Source: Candidatus Angelobacter sp. Gp1-AA117 (GTDB taxonomy: Bacteria > Acidobacteriota > Terriglobia > Terriglobales > Acidobacteriaceae). From it: a DNA stretch of 64,000 nt. Positions 34,523-42,839 of this stretch are shown in pieces. Every line of letters starts with the position of its first letter. The stretch's first letter is position 1. Under the pieces are notes generated by a model. It had not been told where the DNA came from, did no database searches, and was given only the letters and a program-made list of their open reading frames with translations. The position numbers and the translations under genes are program-made. The stretch covers positions 1-64,000 of the forward strand of contig QHVI01000030.1 in the NCBI GenBank assembly GCA_003223515.1. Direction: 5' to 3'.

Positions 34523-34853
34523 GGGCAGATTCTAACAGTGATCGGGTGATCTGGTGACCGGGAGATCGGGTGATCTGAATTCAGACCTCATTACATCGCA
34601 ATAACAGCGTTTTATTAAGTGCTAAACACTCGCTTGAAAACTCCTGTCTATGAGTAACTTCCGATCACCCGATCCCCAGGTCTCCCGATCTTCCGATTTC
34701 AATTCCGGTGATTACGGGAGTTTTGGCAATTATGGCAATGTTGTGACGGGCGTCACAGCCCCCGGTATCCGGCCTGCGGATAAAATACCCTTTTGTAAAC
34801 ATCAACACTTACTTTCGTGTACCATACCTCGTTTTACTGGAGAGACAATTCAC
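34523..34853. other. 331-base divergent region with two GATC-rich repeats
   Basis: Repeat copies 7 (34539-34578, ATCGGGTGATC orientation) and 8 (34661-34700, opposite orientation) are followed by TGTGACGGGCGTCACAGCC, a near-palindrome (34741-34759). GGAG 11 bases before the ATG at 34854 serves pntA. Confidence 0.6.
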
Positions 34854-35993
34854 ATGAGGATTTCGGTCCCACTCGAAAGACAGTCGGGAGAGACACGGGT
34901 TGCACTTGTCCCCGAATCGGTCAAGAAACTTGCGGGCTTGGGCGTGGAAGTGGCGGTGGAAAAGGGCGCAGGCGATAAGGCCGGCTTTCGTGACAGCGAT
35001 TACACCGCCGCCGGAGCGCAGATCATGGATCGTGCTTCTCTGCTGGCTGGAGCAGACGTTCTCACGGTTGTGAACCGTCCGGAGCCGGACGACTATGCGC
35101 GCCTGAAGCCCAATACCATCATCATCGGCTTTCTGAAACCGCTGGATGATCCTGCCGGGCTCGAGCCCGTCGTGAGAAAACAGCTCAGCGCGTTTGCCGT
35201 AGAGCTGGTGCCGCGCATCACACGCGCGCAATCCATGGACGCGCTTTCCTCCATGGCCACCATTGCCGGATACAAAGCAGTGATCCTGGCGGCCGAGAAT
35301 ATCCCCAAATTATTTCCATTGTTAATGACCGCCGCCGGAACCATTCCTCCGGCCAAGGTGCTGGTGCTGGGCGCCGGTGTGGCCGGACTGCAGGCCATTG
35401 CCACCGCCCGCCGCTTAGGAGCAGTGGTTGAGGCCTATGACGTGCGCGCGGTTGCGGGTGAACAGGTGCGTTCGCTGGGGGCCAAGTTCCTGGAAGTGGA
35501 TTTAGGCGGCATTGAGACTCAGGATGCCGGAGGTTACGCGAAAGAGCTGACCGAAGAGGCCCTGCAGCGCGGACGCGACATGGTAGCCAAACACGCCGCT
35601 ACTTCTGACGTGGTGATTACCACCGCCCAGGTGCCGGGGCGCCGGGCGCCGCTCATGCTCACGGAGCAGGCCGTGGCCAATATGAAGCCGGGGTCGGTGA
35701 TTGTCGATCTGGCGGCCAGCACCGGCGGAAACTGCGCTCTGACCAGGCCGGGAGAGACGGTCAATCAGAATGGCGTGTCCATTATGGGTCCGCTGAATAT
35801 TCCGGCCACCGTTCCATTGCATGCCAGCCAGCTTTATTCACGCAACCTGGTCAGCTTTTTATCTCTGATCATCGATAAGGGCGCGCTGAAAGTCGATATG
35901 CAGGACGAGATCCTGAAAGGCGCGTGCGTGGCGTTCCAGGGCGGCAGCGTGCATCCGAAGTTGGCCGCAGCCATTGGACAACCGGTGGGATGA
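34854..35993 (+). CDS. pntA: NAD(P) transhydrogenase alpha subunit, soluble part
   Basis: 379 residues from ATG 34854; the open frame reaches further upstream but only through repeats. It is the NAD-binding domain I of proton-translocating transhydrogenase: VPLERQSGETRVALVPESV at the N-terminus, VLVLGAGVAGLQAIATARRL as the NAD-binding fold and DVVITTAQVPGRRAP in the mobile-loop region. It lacks the membrane part, which is encoded by the next gene, as in the three-subunit form of many bacteria. Confidence 0.93.
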   Translation: MRISVPLERQSGETRVALVPESVKKLAGLGVEVAVEKGAGDKAGFRDSDYTAAGAQIMDRASLLAGADVLTVVNRPEPDDYARLKPNTIIIGFLKPLDDPAGLEPVVRKQLSAFAVELVPRITRAQSMDALSSMATIAGYKAVILAAENIPKLFPLLMTAAGTIPPAKVLVLGAGVAGLQAIATARRLGAVVEAYDVRAVAGEQVRSLGAKFLEVDLGGIETQDAGGYAKELTEEALQRGRDMVAKHAATSDVVITTAQVPGRRAPLMLTEQAVANMKPGSVIVDLAASTGGNCALTRPGETVNQNGVSIMGPLNIPATVPLHASQLYSRNLVSFLSLIIDKGALKVDMQDEILKGACVAFQGGSVHPKLAAAIGQPVG

Positions 35994-36022
35994 CTGTGAC
36001 AAAAGTAAATCGCGAATGAAAA

Positions 36023-36156
36023 ATTTGGTAAATGGGTAATTTGGTAAATGAGTAAATGAAAGCCTTTGGCCCTTAGCACTTAGCATTTAGCCAAACAAAC
36101 AAGAGCCAAAAGCTAAGAGCCAAAAGCTAAGAGCCAAAAGCTAAGAGCCAAAAGCC
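36023..36156. repeat. Repeats between pntA parts: TTTGGTAAATGGGT unit and a 14-base tandem array
   Basis: The TTTGGTAAATGGG unit (36023-36059) is followed by four consecutive 14-base units AAGAGCCAAAAGCT at 36101-36114, 36115-36128, 36129-36142 and 36143-36156; only the last differs, by one base. The array separates two genes that are normally tightly linked. Confidence 0.85.
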
Positions 36157-36194
36157 AATTGCTATTTGCCAGTTGCTCGTATGGAGAAATACAC

Positions 36195-36572
36195 ATGATT
36201 CATGCGGTAATGCTTGCATTCATATTTGCCTTCGCTGAAGCTGAGTCGTCGGCGCAGTTCAGTCCTCCGGTGCTGATCGCCTCGCTTTATGTCTTTGCGC
36301 TGGCAGCATTCCTTGGTTACCAGGTGATTTCGCGCGTGCCGCCTCTGCTGCACACGCCGCTGATGTCCGCGACCAATGCCATTTCCGGCATCTCGCTGAT
36401 TGGCTCCATCGTGATTGCCGGACGCGAGTCCCATCTCACGCTGAGCACCATCCTGGGCTGCGTTGCCGTGACCTCGGCCATGATCAACGTGACCGGCGGG
36501 TTCCTGATCACCGACCGCATGCTGAAGATGTTCCATAAGAAGGAAGCCCCGAAGGCAGAGGAGAAAAAGTGA
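36195..36572 (+). CDS. pntAb: NAD(P) transhydrogenase alpha subunit, membrane part
   Basis: 125 residues from ATG 36195, with GGAG nine bases upstream. Three or four hydrophobic segments with HTPLMSATNAISGISLIGSI, a strongly conserved block of the transhydrogenase membrane domain. The end is charged (MFHKKEAPKAEEKK). It overlaps pntB by four bases (GTGA). Confidence 0.93.
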   Translation: MIHAVMLAFIFAFAEAESSAQFSPPVLIASLYVFALAAFLGYQVISRVPPLLHTPLMSATNAISGISLIGSIVIAGRESHLTLSTILGCVAVTSAMINVTGGFLITDRMLKMFHKKEAPKAEEKK

Positions 36573-37942
36573 GCAACGCCCAATACATTCTCGAAGCCAC
36601 TTATCTTGTTGCGTCCATCCTCTTCGTTCTCGGCCTGAAGGGACTAAGTCATCCTGATTCTGCACGGCGCGGCATGATCATGGCCGCCTGTGGCATGGCC
36701 GCCGCCGTTCTTGGAACACTTTTCCATCCTGAAATCGTCAGCTACACGTGGATTCTCATTGGACTGGTCATCGGCTCCGCCATTGGCATACCCATCGCCA
36801 TGGTTCCCATGACTGCCATGCCACAGCGAACCGCGTTGTCACATGCCTTTGGAGCACTGGCGGCATCCATGGTAGGCGTTGCCGAATACATCATTCACGG
36901 CGCAAACATGGGGCCGATAAAGATGGGAGCCCTGGGATTTGAAGTCATGCTGGGCTCGCTGACAACTACAGGCAGCTTGATTGCCGCCGCGAAGTTGCAG
37001 GAGTTGATGCGCGGAACTCCCATTCAGTTCAAGGGCCAGCATCTCGTGAACCTGCTGCTGGCTCTCAGCATGGCCGGCTGCTATATCGGATGGCTGACGC
37101 ATCCGGGCATGGCTGTTCTGTTTTATGGCATGATCGCCTGCGCGCTGATCTTCGGCGTCCTGCTGGTAGTTCCTATTGGCGCCGCCGATATGCCGGTAGT
37201 GATGTCGCTGTTGAATTCCTATGCAGGTCTTTCATCCGCCGCTACCGGCTTTGTGCTTTCCAACAACGTATTGATCATCGCCGGCACACTCGACGGTTTC
37301 TCCGGGTTCATTCTCTCCATCCTGATGTGCCGTGCCATGAATCGCTCCATGGCCAACGTGCTCTTTGGCGGGTTCGGCGCAGTCGTCGGCACCGATACAG
37401 GCGCAACCGGAACCATGCGCGAGGTCAGTCTGGACGATGTGGCCGTGCAACTTGCCTATGCTAACCAGGTGGTTTTCGTTCCCGGTTACGGCATGGCCAC
37501 AGCCCAGGCGCAGCATGCGGTGCGCGAACTCGGCAACATTCTGGAAGAGCGTGGGGTGGGGGTGAAATACGCGATCCATCCTGTGGCTGGCCGAATGCCA
37601 GGGCACATGAACGTCTTGCTGGCCGAGGCTAATGTGCCTTATTCGTCACTTTACGAGATGGAGCAGATCAACCCCGAACTGCCCAGCACGGATGTCGCGG
37701 TAGTCATCGGCGCGAATGACGTGGTGAACCCTGATGCCCGCGATAATCCCCAGAGTCCGATTGCGGGCATGCCGATTATCGAGGTGGACCGTGCTAAATC
37801 GGTGGTGGTGCTGAAGCGAGGCAAGGGCAAAGGATTCTCCGGCCTGGAGAACCCGTTGTTCTTCAAACCTGTTACCGGCATGCTCTACGGTGATGCTAAG
37901 AGTTCACTTACATCGCTCGTCCAGGCAGTGCAGAAGGTGTAA
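36569..37942 (+). CDS. pntB: NAD(P) transhydrogenase beta subunit
   Basis: 457 residues, GTG start overlapping the preceding stop. The N-terminal half is membrane-embedded (about eight segments). The C-terminal NADP-binding domain III contains PGYGMATAQAQHAVRE, HPVAGRMPGHMNVLLAEA, VVIGANDVVNP and SVVVLKRGKGKGFSG. The complex uses the proton gradient to reduce NADP+ with NADH. A strong hairpin terminator follows. Confidence 0.95.
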   Translation: MSNAQYILEATYLVASILFVLGLKGLSHPDSARRGMIMAACGMAAAVLGTLFHPEIVSYTWILIGLVIGSAIGIPIAMVPMTAMPQRTALSHAFGALAASMVGVAEYIIHGANMGPIKMGALGFEVMLGSLTTTGSLIAAAKLQELMRGTPIQFKGQHLVNLLLALSMAGCYIGWLTHPGMAVLFYGMIACALIFGVLLVVPIGAADMPVVMSLLNSYAGLSSAATGFVLSNNVLIIAGTLDGFSGFILSILMCRAMNRSMANVLFGGFGAVVGTDTGATGTMREVSLDDVAVQLAYANQVVFVPGYGMATAQAQHAVRELGNILEERGVGVKYAIHPVAGRMPGHMNVLLAEANVPYSSLYEMEQINPELPSTDVAVVIGANDVVNPDARDNPQSPIAGMPIIEVDRAKSVVVLKRGKGKGFSGLENPLFFKPVTGMLYGDAKSSLTSLVQAVQKV

Positions 37943-37966
37943 TGGGGTAGTGTCCGTCAATCAATG

Positions 37967-38003
37967 AAATGGGGAGTGAGTTGTGATCACTCCCCATTTT
38001 TAC
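37967..38003 (+). terminator. Rho-independent terminator after pntB
   Basis: Perfect 13-base inverted repeat AAATGGGGAGTGA / TCACTCCCCATTT with a 7-base loop, followed by TTTTTA. It begins 24 bases after the pntB stop. Confidence 0.85.
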
Positions 38004-38581
38004 GTTCAATAGTTAAGATGTTTTAGTCATGTCGTCGTGTCTTGCTTGATGAATGCCGGCCCATGCAACCCCGAAATGTCTCAGGTATAACTTTAGCTCT
38101 AACAACCTATCGCCAGGAAATTCCAGCCATGACAGGAGCAGAGGACAACGGCGCACGTTTTGATTTTTAGGAAATTCGTGCAGTTGTTGGGCAGTGTCAC
38201 GTCTATGAGAAATTTATAAACTCAGGATGCCGAAGGGGAATTCCAATATGGAACCTGCCTCTACGGCTTTGTGTATTGCGGCGAACTGCCGTCATAGAAC
38301 CTCAACACTGCGGAAGTCACCTATCTCGTTGAATTTGTGGATTCAAGCATTTCAATATCAAAGTAATTCCTGGCCCGGTTTTTGTCCCAAAATGGAACCA
38401 GGAAAGCGAAATTCCTCTAAGTCATTCGCCTTATCTGGGTACATGTACTGTCTAACTTTCCATTGGCCAATCTGTACTTCAAAGTAACAATCTACAGCAG
38501 GAAGTTTTCAGAATCCGGATTTTTAAACTATGACGGTTATTTCCGGCATTCCGGGGCTAGAGTCGCGTAGGAGAGACAGAG
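38004..38581. other. 578-base AT-richer region without a convincing gene
   Basis: Base composition is visibly more AT-rich than neighbouring genes. An 86-codon frame (38227-38487) has no domain, no clear ribosome-binding site and an unusual composition, and is not called. It should hold the promoter of the precursor gene that follows. TAGGAGAG at 38567-38574 is a possible ribosome-binding site for an upstream ATG at 38582. Confidence 0.55.
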
Positions 38582-38635
38582 ATGCTCATGAAGAGTACCC
38601 AAGCCTCTCTAAATCAAAGAAAAGGAGAGAGTCGC

Positions 38636-38845
38636 ATGATTGACACCCGGAAAGCAATCAACTTAGCCGACCTCCGTCCTGAGGAACTGGAATCCCGACT
38701 GGAGCTGCAAGTACTGAGCTTTGGCGGTGGCGATGGTAGTGCCACTGGCGGCGGGTTCTTCGGCGGTGGTGACGGCAGTGCCACTGGTGGCGGGTTCTTC
38801 GGCGGTGGTGATGGTAGTGCCACTGGCGGCGGCCTCGTCAGTTAG
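38636..38845 (+). CDS. Candidate RiPP precursor with three 13-residue repeats
   Basis: 69 residues. Residues 1-28 (MIDTRKAINLADLRPEELES and on) look like a charged, helical leader. Residues 29-67 are three near-identical 13-residue units of the form F-GGGDGSATGGG-F (29-41, 42-54, 55-67; the last ends GGGL), then VS. The units are also repeated at DNA level (39 bases, synonymous differences), so coding is preserved. AAAGGAGAG seven bases before ATG 38636 supports this start; ATG 38582 with its own GGAGAG would add 18 residues. An M50 protease follows in the same direction. A structural role for the Gly-rich repeats cannot be excluded. Confidence 0.7.
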   Translation: MIDTRKAINLADLRPEELESRLELQVLSFGGGDGSATGGGFFGGGDGSATGGGFFGGGDGSATGGGLVS

Positions 38846-38855
38846 GCCAGTAACG

Positions 38856-38901
38856 GCCTCGCAAGGTCCTATCTGGTTCGCCGGCAAAAGCTTTGCGAGG
38901 C
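38856..38901 (+). promoter_or_regulatory. Hairpin between precursor and protease that could mask the ribosome-binding site
   Basis: GCCTCGCAA (38856-38864) pairs perfectly with TTGCGAGGC (38893-38901). The right arm includes GAGG and the TTG that could start the protease frame. Folding would lower protease translation relative to the precursor, or act as a partial terminator. Confidence 0.55.
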
Positions 38902-38913
38902 TTTCTCAGAGAA

Positions 38914-40137
38914 ATGCCTACTCATCTTTTCCTTAAACCTGGTTGCACGTTCCATCCATTTCATAATGGATCGGCACTGCGGGATTACATTTTGCGTACT
39001 CCTGACCAGCGACAATTCCGCATCTCAGAATCCGCTTATGCGATATTGAACGACCTAAATCAGGGTAGATCGCTGGAACAGATTTACGCCTCACGGGAAG
39101 ACAAAACGGTCAGCTTTCCCGAGTTTTACCAATTTGTTGTTACCCAATACCGGCCTTTCTTATTAGAGGGTTCCAGCCCCGAATCTCCTGCCGCACCGAT
39201 TGCGAAGCGAATGAAGCTCTTATGGCATCACACGTTGATTTCGCAGACGATTGTGGTGCGCTTGTCCCGGTACTTAAGCAGCGCATACCGGCCGCTGGCG
39301 GTATGGGTAATGCTTGCTCTTATTGCGGCGGCCCATGGGGTGCTCTATCAGGTTTATGCGCCCGGCCAGGGTGCGAAATTTCATCCCAGCCTAGTACTCG
39401 TGGCTGTTTTGTTCAGCGTTGTAGTCCACGAATTTGGCCATTCTTCAGCGGTCTTCAGGTTCGGCGGAACTCCGGGCAGCATCGGGGTGGGGTTATATAT
39501 TCTCTTGCCTGTCCTTTACGCAGATGTCTCTCAAGTCTGGACTTTTCGGCAAAGGCAGAGAGTAGTCGTGGATTTAGGGGGAATATATTTCCAGCAAATC
39601 GTCTTCGCAGTGCTGGCCGTTGCTGCGGTGCTGGCGCATGATCCATCACTGCGCGCGGCCTGCATCTCCATTGACGTGATGACGCTGGTGGCCATCAATC
39701 CGGTATTCCGGTTTGATGGTTATTGGGTGCTGGTGGATTGGCTGGGAATGCCTAATCTGCACCGTCAGGCAACGAACTACTTGCGGCAGTTGATACGCTC
39801 GTTATTAAGGCTGCAAGGGCGGTCGCCACAGCATACTTCGTTGAATCACAGCCGCTTTAAAGCTGCTATTTTCCTGTTCTATGGTATTGCAGGAAATCTC
39901 CTGCTTGCGTTTGTGATTGTCCTCAATTTGCGCTGGATGCAGTCCACTTTCACCGGACTGGTCAGGCATGCGCCCGTCCTGTGGATGCAGGCGCAATTGG
40001 CGATTGCGCGGCATCAGGTGTGGAGCACCATCGATCTGCTGACCGCGCTGTTCTTCCTGCTTGCTTCCGGCCTCACCCTGATGGGCGCGTTATGGCTGCG
40101 TGGCCGGGAAATGCTCAGCTTCAGGCCGCGTCAGTAG
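38914..40137 (+). CDS. M50 (site-2 protease-like) zinc metalloprotease with possible PqqD-like N-terminal segment
   Basis: 407 residues from ATG 38914; a TTG at 38893 would add seven. Residues about 10-80 (FRISESAYAILNDLNQGRSL) resemble the PqqD-like peptide-recognition fold of peptide-modifying enzymes. The rest is a polytopic membrane protein with the zinc motif HEFGH (residues 172-176), LYADVSQVW, and the later NPVFRFDGYWVLVDWLGMPNL, a layout seen in metalloproteases of peptide-maturation loci. It would cut or export the peptide made by the gene 68 bases upstream. Convergent with the orphan permease. Confidence 0.8.
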   Translation: MPTHLFLKPGCTFHPFHNGSALRDYILRTPDQRQFRISESAYAILNDLNQGRSLEQIYASREDKTVSFPEFYQFVVTQYRPFLLEGSSPESPAAPIAKRMKLLWHHTLISQTIVVRLSRYLSSAYRPLAVWVMLALIAAAHGVLYQVYAPGQGAKFHPSLVLVAVLFSVVVHEFGHSSAVFRFGGTPGSIGVGLYILLPVLYADVSQVWTFRQRQRVVVDLGGIYFQQIVFAVLAVAAVLAHDPSLRAACISIDVMTLVAINPVFRFDGYWVLVDWLGMPNLHRQATNYLRQLIRSLLRLQGRSPQHTSLNHSRFKAAIFLFYGIAGNLLLAFVIVLNLRWMQSTFTGLVRHAPVLWMQAQLAIARHQVWSTIDLLTALFFLLASGLTLMGALWLRGREMLSFRPRQ

Positions 40138-40162
40138 CATCTTCGGTGGAAGGATCTCCCGA

Positions 40163-42562
40163 TTAGTCGTGTCTCAGCATCATGGTCGGATTGGCCCGTG
40201 TCGCGCGATAGGCCGGTAAGAAACTTGCCATTACAGCGCCTAGCATAAGCAGCAGAATCACGGTGCAATAGGTCGTTAAATCAACCGACTTAGTGCTGGC
40301 CGTATCAAACAACTGGCTGCGCAGAAAAGGCGCCACTCCGAGCGAGACCAGCAATCCAATGGCGGTGCCCAGAACTACCAGTTTGAGTCCGGTGCTCATC
40401 ACCATCCGCATGATGCTTGCGCGAGGCGCGCCCAGTGCAATGCGTATTCCAAACTCCTGGCGGCGCTGGGTAACGGAATAGGCCATTACTCCATATACAC
40501 CCAGTACAGCGAGAATCATGGCCAGGCTGGCAAACAGGCCCAGAAGAAAAGTCGAATAGCGTGTGCCCGAAATAGAGCTGTCAATAATTTCGTCCATGGT
40601 AGCCGGTGTGGCGATGGGCTGGTCTATGTCCGCCGTAAGCACCGCGGTTTTACCGGCATACAGGGCGCTCCTGGGATCCAGGTTCGTCCTCGCAATCAGG
40701 GTCATCGATGAACTCGGATACTGAAGCATGCTTAAGTAAAGTTGATAGGAAACGGCTTCAGGACTGCCCGTTTTCATGTCAGGCACAACCCCCACGATTT
40801 GCTGCCAGGTGCTTTGATCGGAGTCAATTTTTATGAACTTGCCAATAGGATCGTCTCCGGGAAATACCTGCCGGGCTGTGCTCTGGCTGATTACCACGGC
40901 TTTTACGCTGTTCTCATTGTCTTGTTCATTGAGGTAACGGCCGGAAATGAGAGACATGCGCATTGTCTCAAAATAATCTGGAGCCACATAATGCTTTTGT
41001 GCCCATGGCAATTGGGCAGGGTCTACTGCCCGTCCTTTTATCTCAAAGGTTCCGGTCTGGCCGCCTCCATACGGCGAGAAGGAAGTGGCTGAAGCAGCAG
41101 AGATGCCAGGTTGTACCCGGAAGTTCTGCAGTACTTTTTGGAAAAACCGTGAACGCTGCTCCGGTTTCGGATATTTTTGTTCAGGTATGGCCACCCGGAA
41201 TGTAAACAGGTTTCTGGTATCAAACCCGTGATCGACATTCAGCAGCTGGACGAAGCTCCGCATCGTGAAAACGGCGGAAATCAGCAAAATAGTGGCGAAG
41301 GCAATCTCGGACACCACAAATATATTGCGCAGGATACCGCTGCCTCCTCCTCCCGTATTTTGCGTAGATTGAGATTCCCGGATGCTGCGAATAATGCTCT
41401 GTCGTGAGACACGCAGCGCGGGGATCAGGCCGAATAGTACCGTGCTCAGCAGTGCAACCACCCCGGTGAAAATAAGCACGTGCCAGTCGATTGCGATGGC
41501 CTCTGGCCTTTGCAATGTAGAAGGCCACAACTTGAAGGCCTGTATTCCAAGAAAATAAGAAAACACCAATGACAGCATCGCTGCGAGAGTAGTCAGAATC
41601 AGGCATTCCACGAGTAATTGCCTGATGAGGCGGCCACGGTTCGCGCCCAGTGCTTCGCGCAGGGCCATTTCCCGGGTCCGTCTGGTGGCCCGGGTCAATA
41701 TCATGTTGGCCACGTTGGCGCAGGCAATCAGCAAGACCATGCCTACAGTGACCAGCAGTACGTTGAGTGCGCGTTTGGCGGTGCCCAGCACAAAATCTGG
41801 CACGGTCACCATGTTCAGCGTGTGTTTATTGGCGGGATACTGGGCATTCAGCCTGGACTGGATGACTTCAAGGTCTTTACGTCCGGAATCAAGGTCGTGT
41901 CCAGCCTTCAATTTTGCGATGGTCCAAATGTAGTTGTAATCTTCGGCCTCGTGCGGTGGGTTGCCTTCCAGCGGCAGCCACACTTCATTCTTTAACGTGC
42001 GGAAATCAGGTGCGTCATTGGGGACAATACCGACAATGCGGTAACGCTTTCCGTCCAAGGTAATGGAGCGGCTGAAAACTTCAAGATCATTTTCGTATTG
42101 CTCATGCCAGAATTCCTGGCTGATCAGGCAGACAGGTTCAGCACCCTTTTCCTGTTCTGAGTCAAGAAAAAAGCGGCCCAGCCGTGCCTGGGTGCCGAAT
42201 ACTTCAAAATAATCACGGGTGATTAATGCAGCGCGGAGTCTCCGTGGCTCTTCAGTATTCGTAAACGTCACACTGGTAAGGTAATATCCGCCCATCTTGG
42301 AGAAAGCCTGGGTTTGAGATCTCCAGGCCGCAAGATCAGGCAGAGAAGTGCCTAAGACGACATTCGGATATTGGGTCCGGATGAAAATTAAGTTATCAGC
42401 GTCTTTGAATGGGCCGTGAAAATTCAATGCACTCACGATGCTGAAAATCAGGGTATTGGCGCCAATCCCGAGCACTAACGTGAGCAGCGCAATAATGGTG
42501 AAACCTGGTGCGCGGCGGAGGACACGGAATCCATAACGAATGTCTCTAAACAGCATATGCAT
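40163..42562 (-). CDS. Orphan ABC permease (MacB/FtsX type; acidobacterial duplicated orphan permease)
   Basis: 799 residues. One membrane helix at 20-45 (FTIIALLTLVLGIGANTLIFS), a large periplasmic MacB_PCD domain, three helices at about 275-390, a second periplasmic domain and three final helices. The duplicated-permease architecture without an ATPase gene nearby fits the ADOP family known from this phylum. Whether it uses a distant ATPase is unknown. It ends 26 bases from the convergent M50 gene; a link to the peptide is possible but unproven. Confidence 0.87.
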   Translation of the reverse strand: MHMLFRDIRYGFRVLRRAPGFTIIALLTLVLGIGANTLIFSIVSALNFHGPFKDADNLIFIRTQYPNVVLGTSLPDLAAWRSQTQAFSKMGGYYLTSVTFTNTEEPRRLRAALITRDYFEVFGTQARLGRFFLDSEQEKGAEPVCLISQEFWHEQYENDLEVFSRSITLDGKRYRIVGIVPNDAPDFRTLKNEVWLPLEGNPPHEAEDYNYIWTIAKLKAGHDLDSGRKDLEVIQSRLNAQYPANKHTLNMVTVPDFVLGTAKRALNVLLVTVGMVLLIACANVANMILTRATRRTREMALREALGANRGRLIRQLLVECLILTTLAAMLSLVFSYFLGIQAFKLWPSTLQRPEAIAIDWHVLIFTGVVALLSTVLFGLIPALRVSRQSIIRSIRESQSTQNTGGGGSGILRNIFVVSEIAFATILLISAVFTMRSFVQLLNVDHGFDTRNLFTFRVAIPEQKYPKPEQRSRFFQKVLQNFRVQPGISAASATSFSPYGGGQTGTFEIKGRAVDPAQLPWAQKHYVAPDYFETMRMSLISGRYLNEQDNENSVKAVVISQSTARQVFPGDDPIGKFIKIDSDQSTWQQIVGVVPDMKTGSPEAVSYQLYLSMLQYPSSSMTLIARTNLDPRSALYAGKTAVLTADIDQPIATPATMDEIIDSSISGTRYSTFLLGLFASLAMILAVLGVYGVMAYSVTQRRQEFGIRIALGAPRASIMRMVMSTGLKLVVLGTAIGLLVSLGVAPFLRSQLFDTASTKSVDLTTYCTVILLLMLGAVMASFLPAYRATRANPTMMLRHD

Positions 42563-42839
42563 AATGAGCCCTACTCCCCTAAACCAATGGTGGTGGAGAC
42601 ATTCTCATACGAAGTGGGCCTAAACCCGGTACTTACTTTAGTAATTTCCTGTTTTCGGAATATTTTAGATTAGAAGATTAAGTTGCCTAGGTTTTAGTGG
42701 TACGCCGCAGGCCCTGCCTGCCTGGGTTTATTGGGAATAATTAATGCAAAGGGACGAACCTTTAGCGCTTCCGTCTTTTTGACGTTTCCGCTTAACGCCC
42801 CGCCATTCACAGGTCACGCATGTACTCTATGATGAGTGC
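42563..42839. other. 277-base divergent region, AT-rich in its middle
   Basis: Lies between divergent permease and aminotransferase starts. Contains AGTAATTTCCTGTTTTCGGA and AATATTTTAGATTAGAAGAT, AT-rich stretches suited to promoters. No family repeat is recognised here, in contrast to most gaps of the window. Confidence 0.5.

Noticed and set aside
38227-38487. 86-codon plus-strand frame before the candidate precursor
   Set aside because: No ribosome-binding site, no domain, and a composition unlike the neighbouring genes; most likely chance in an AT-richer gap.
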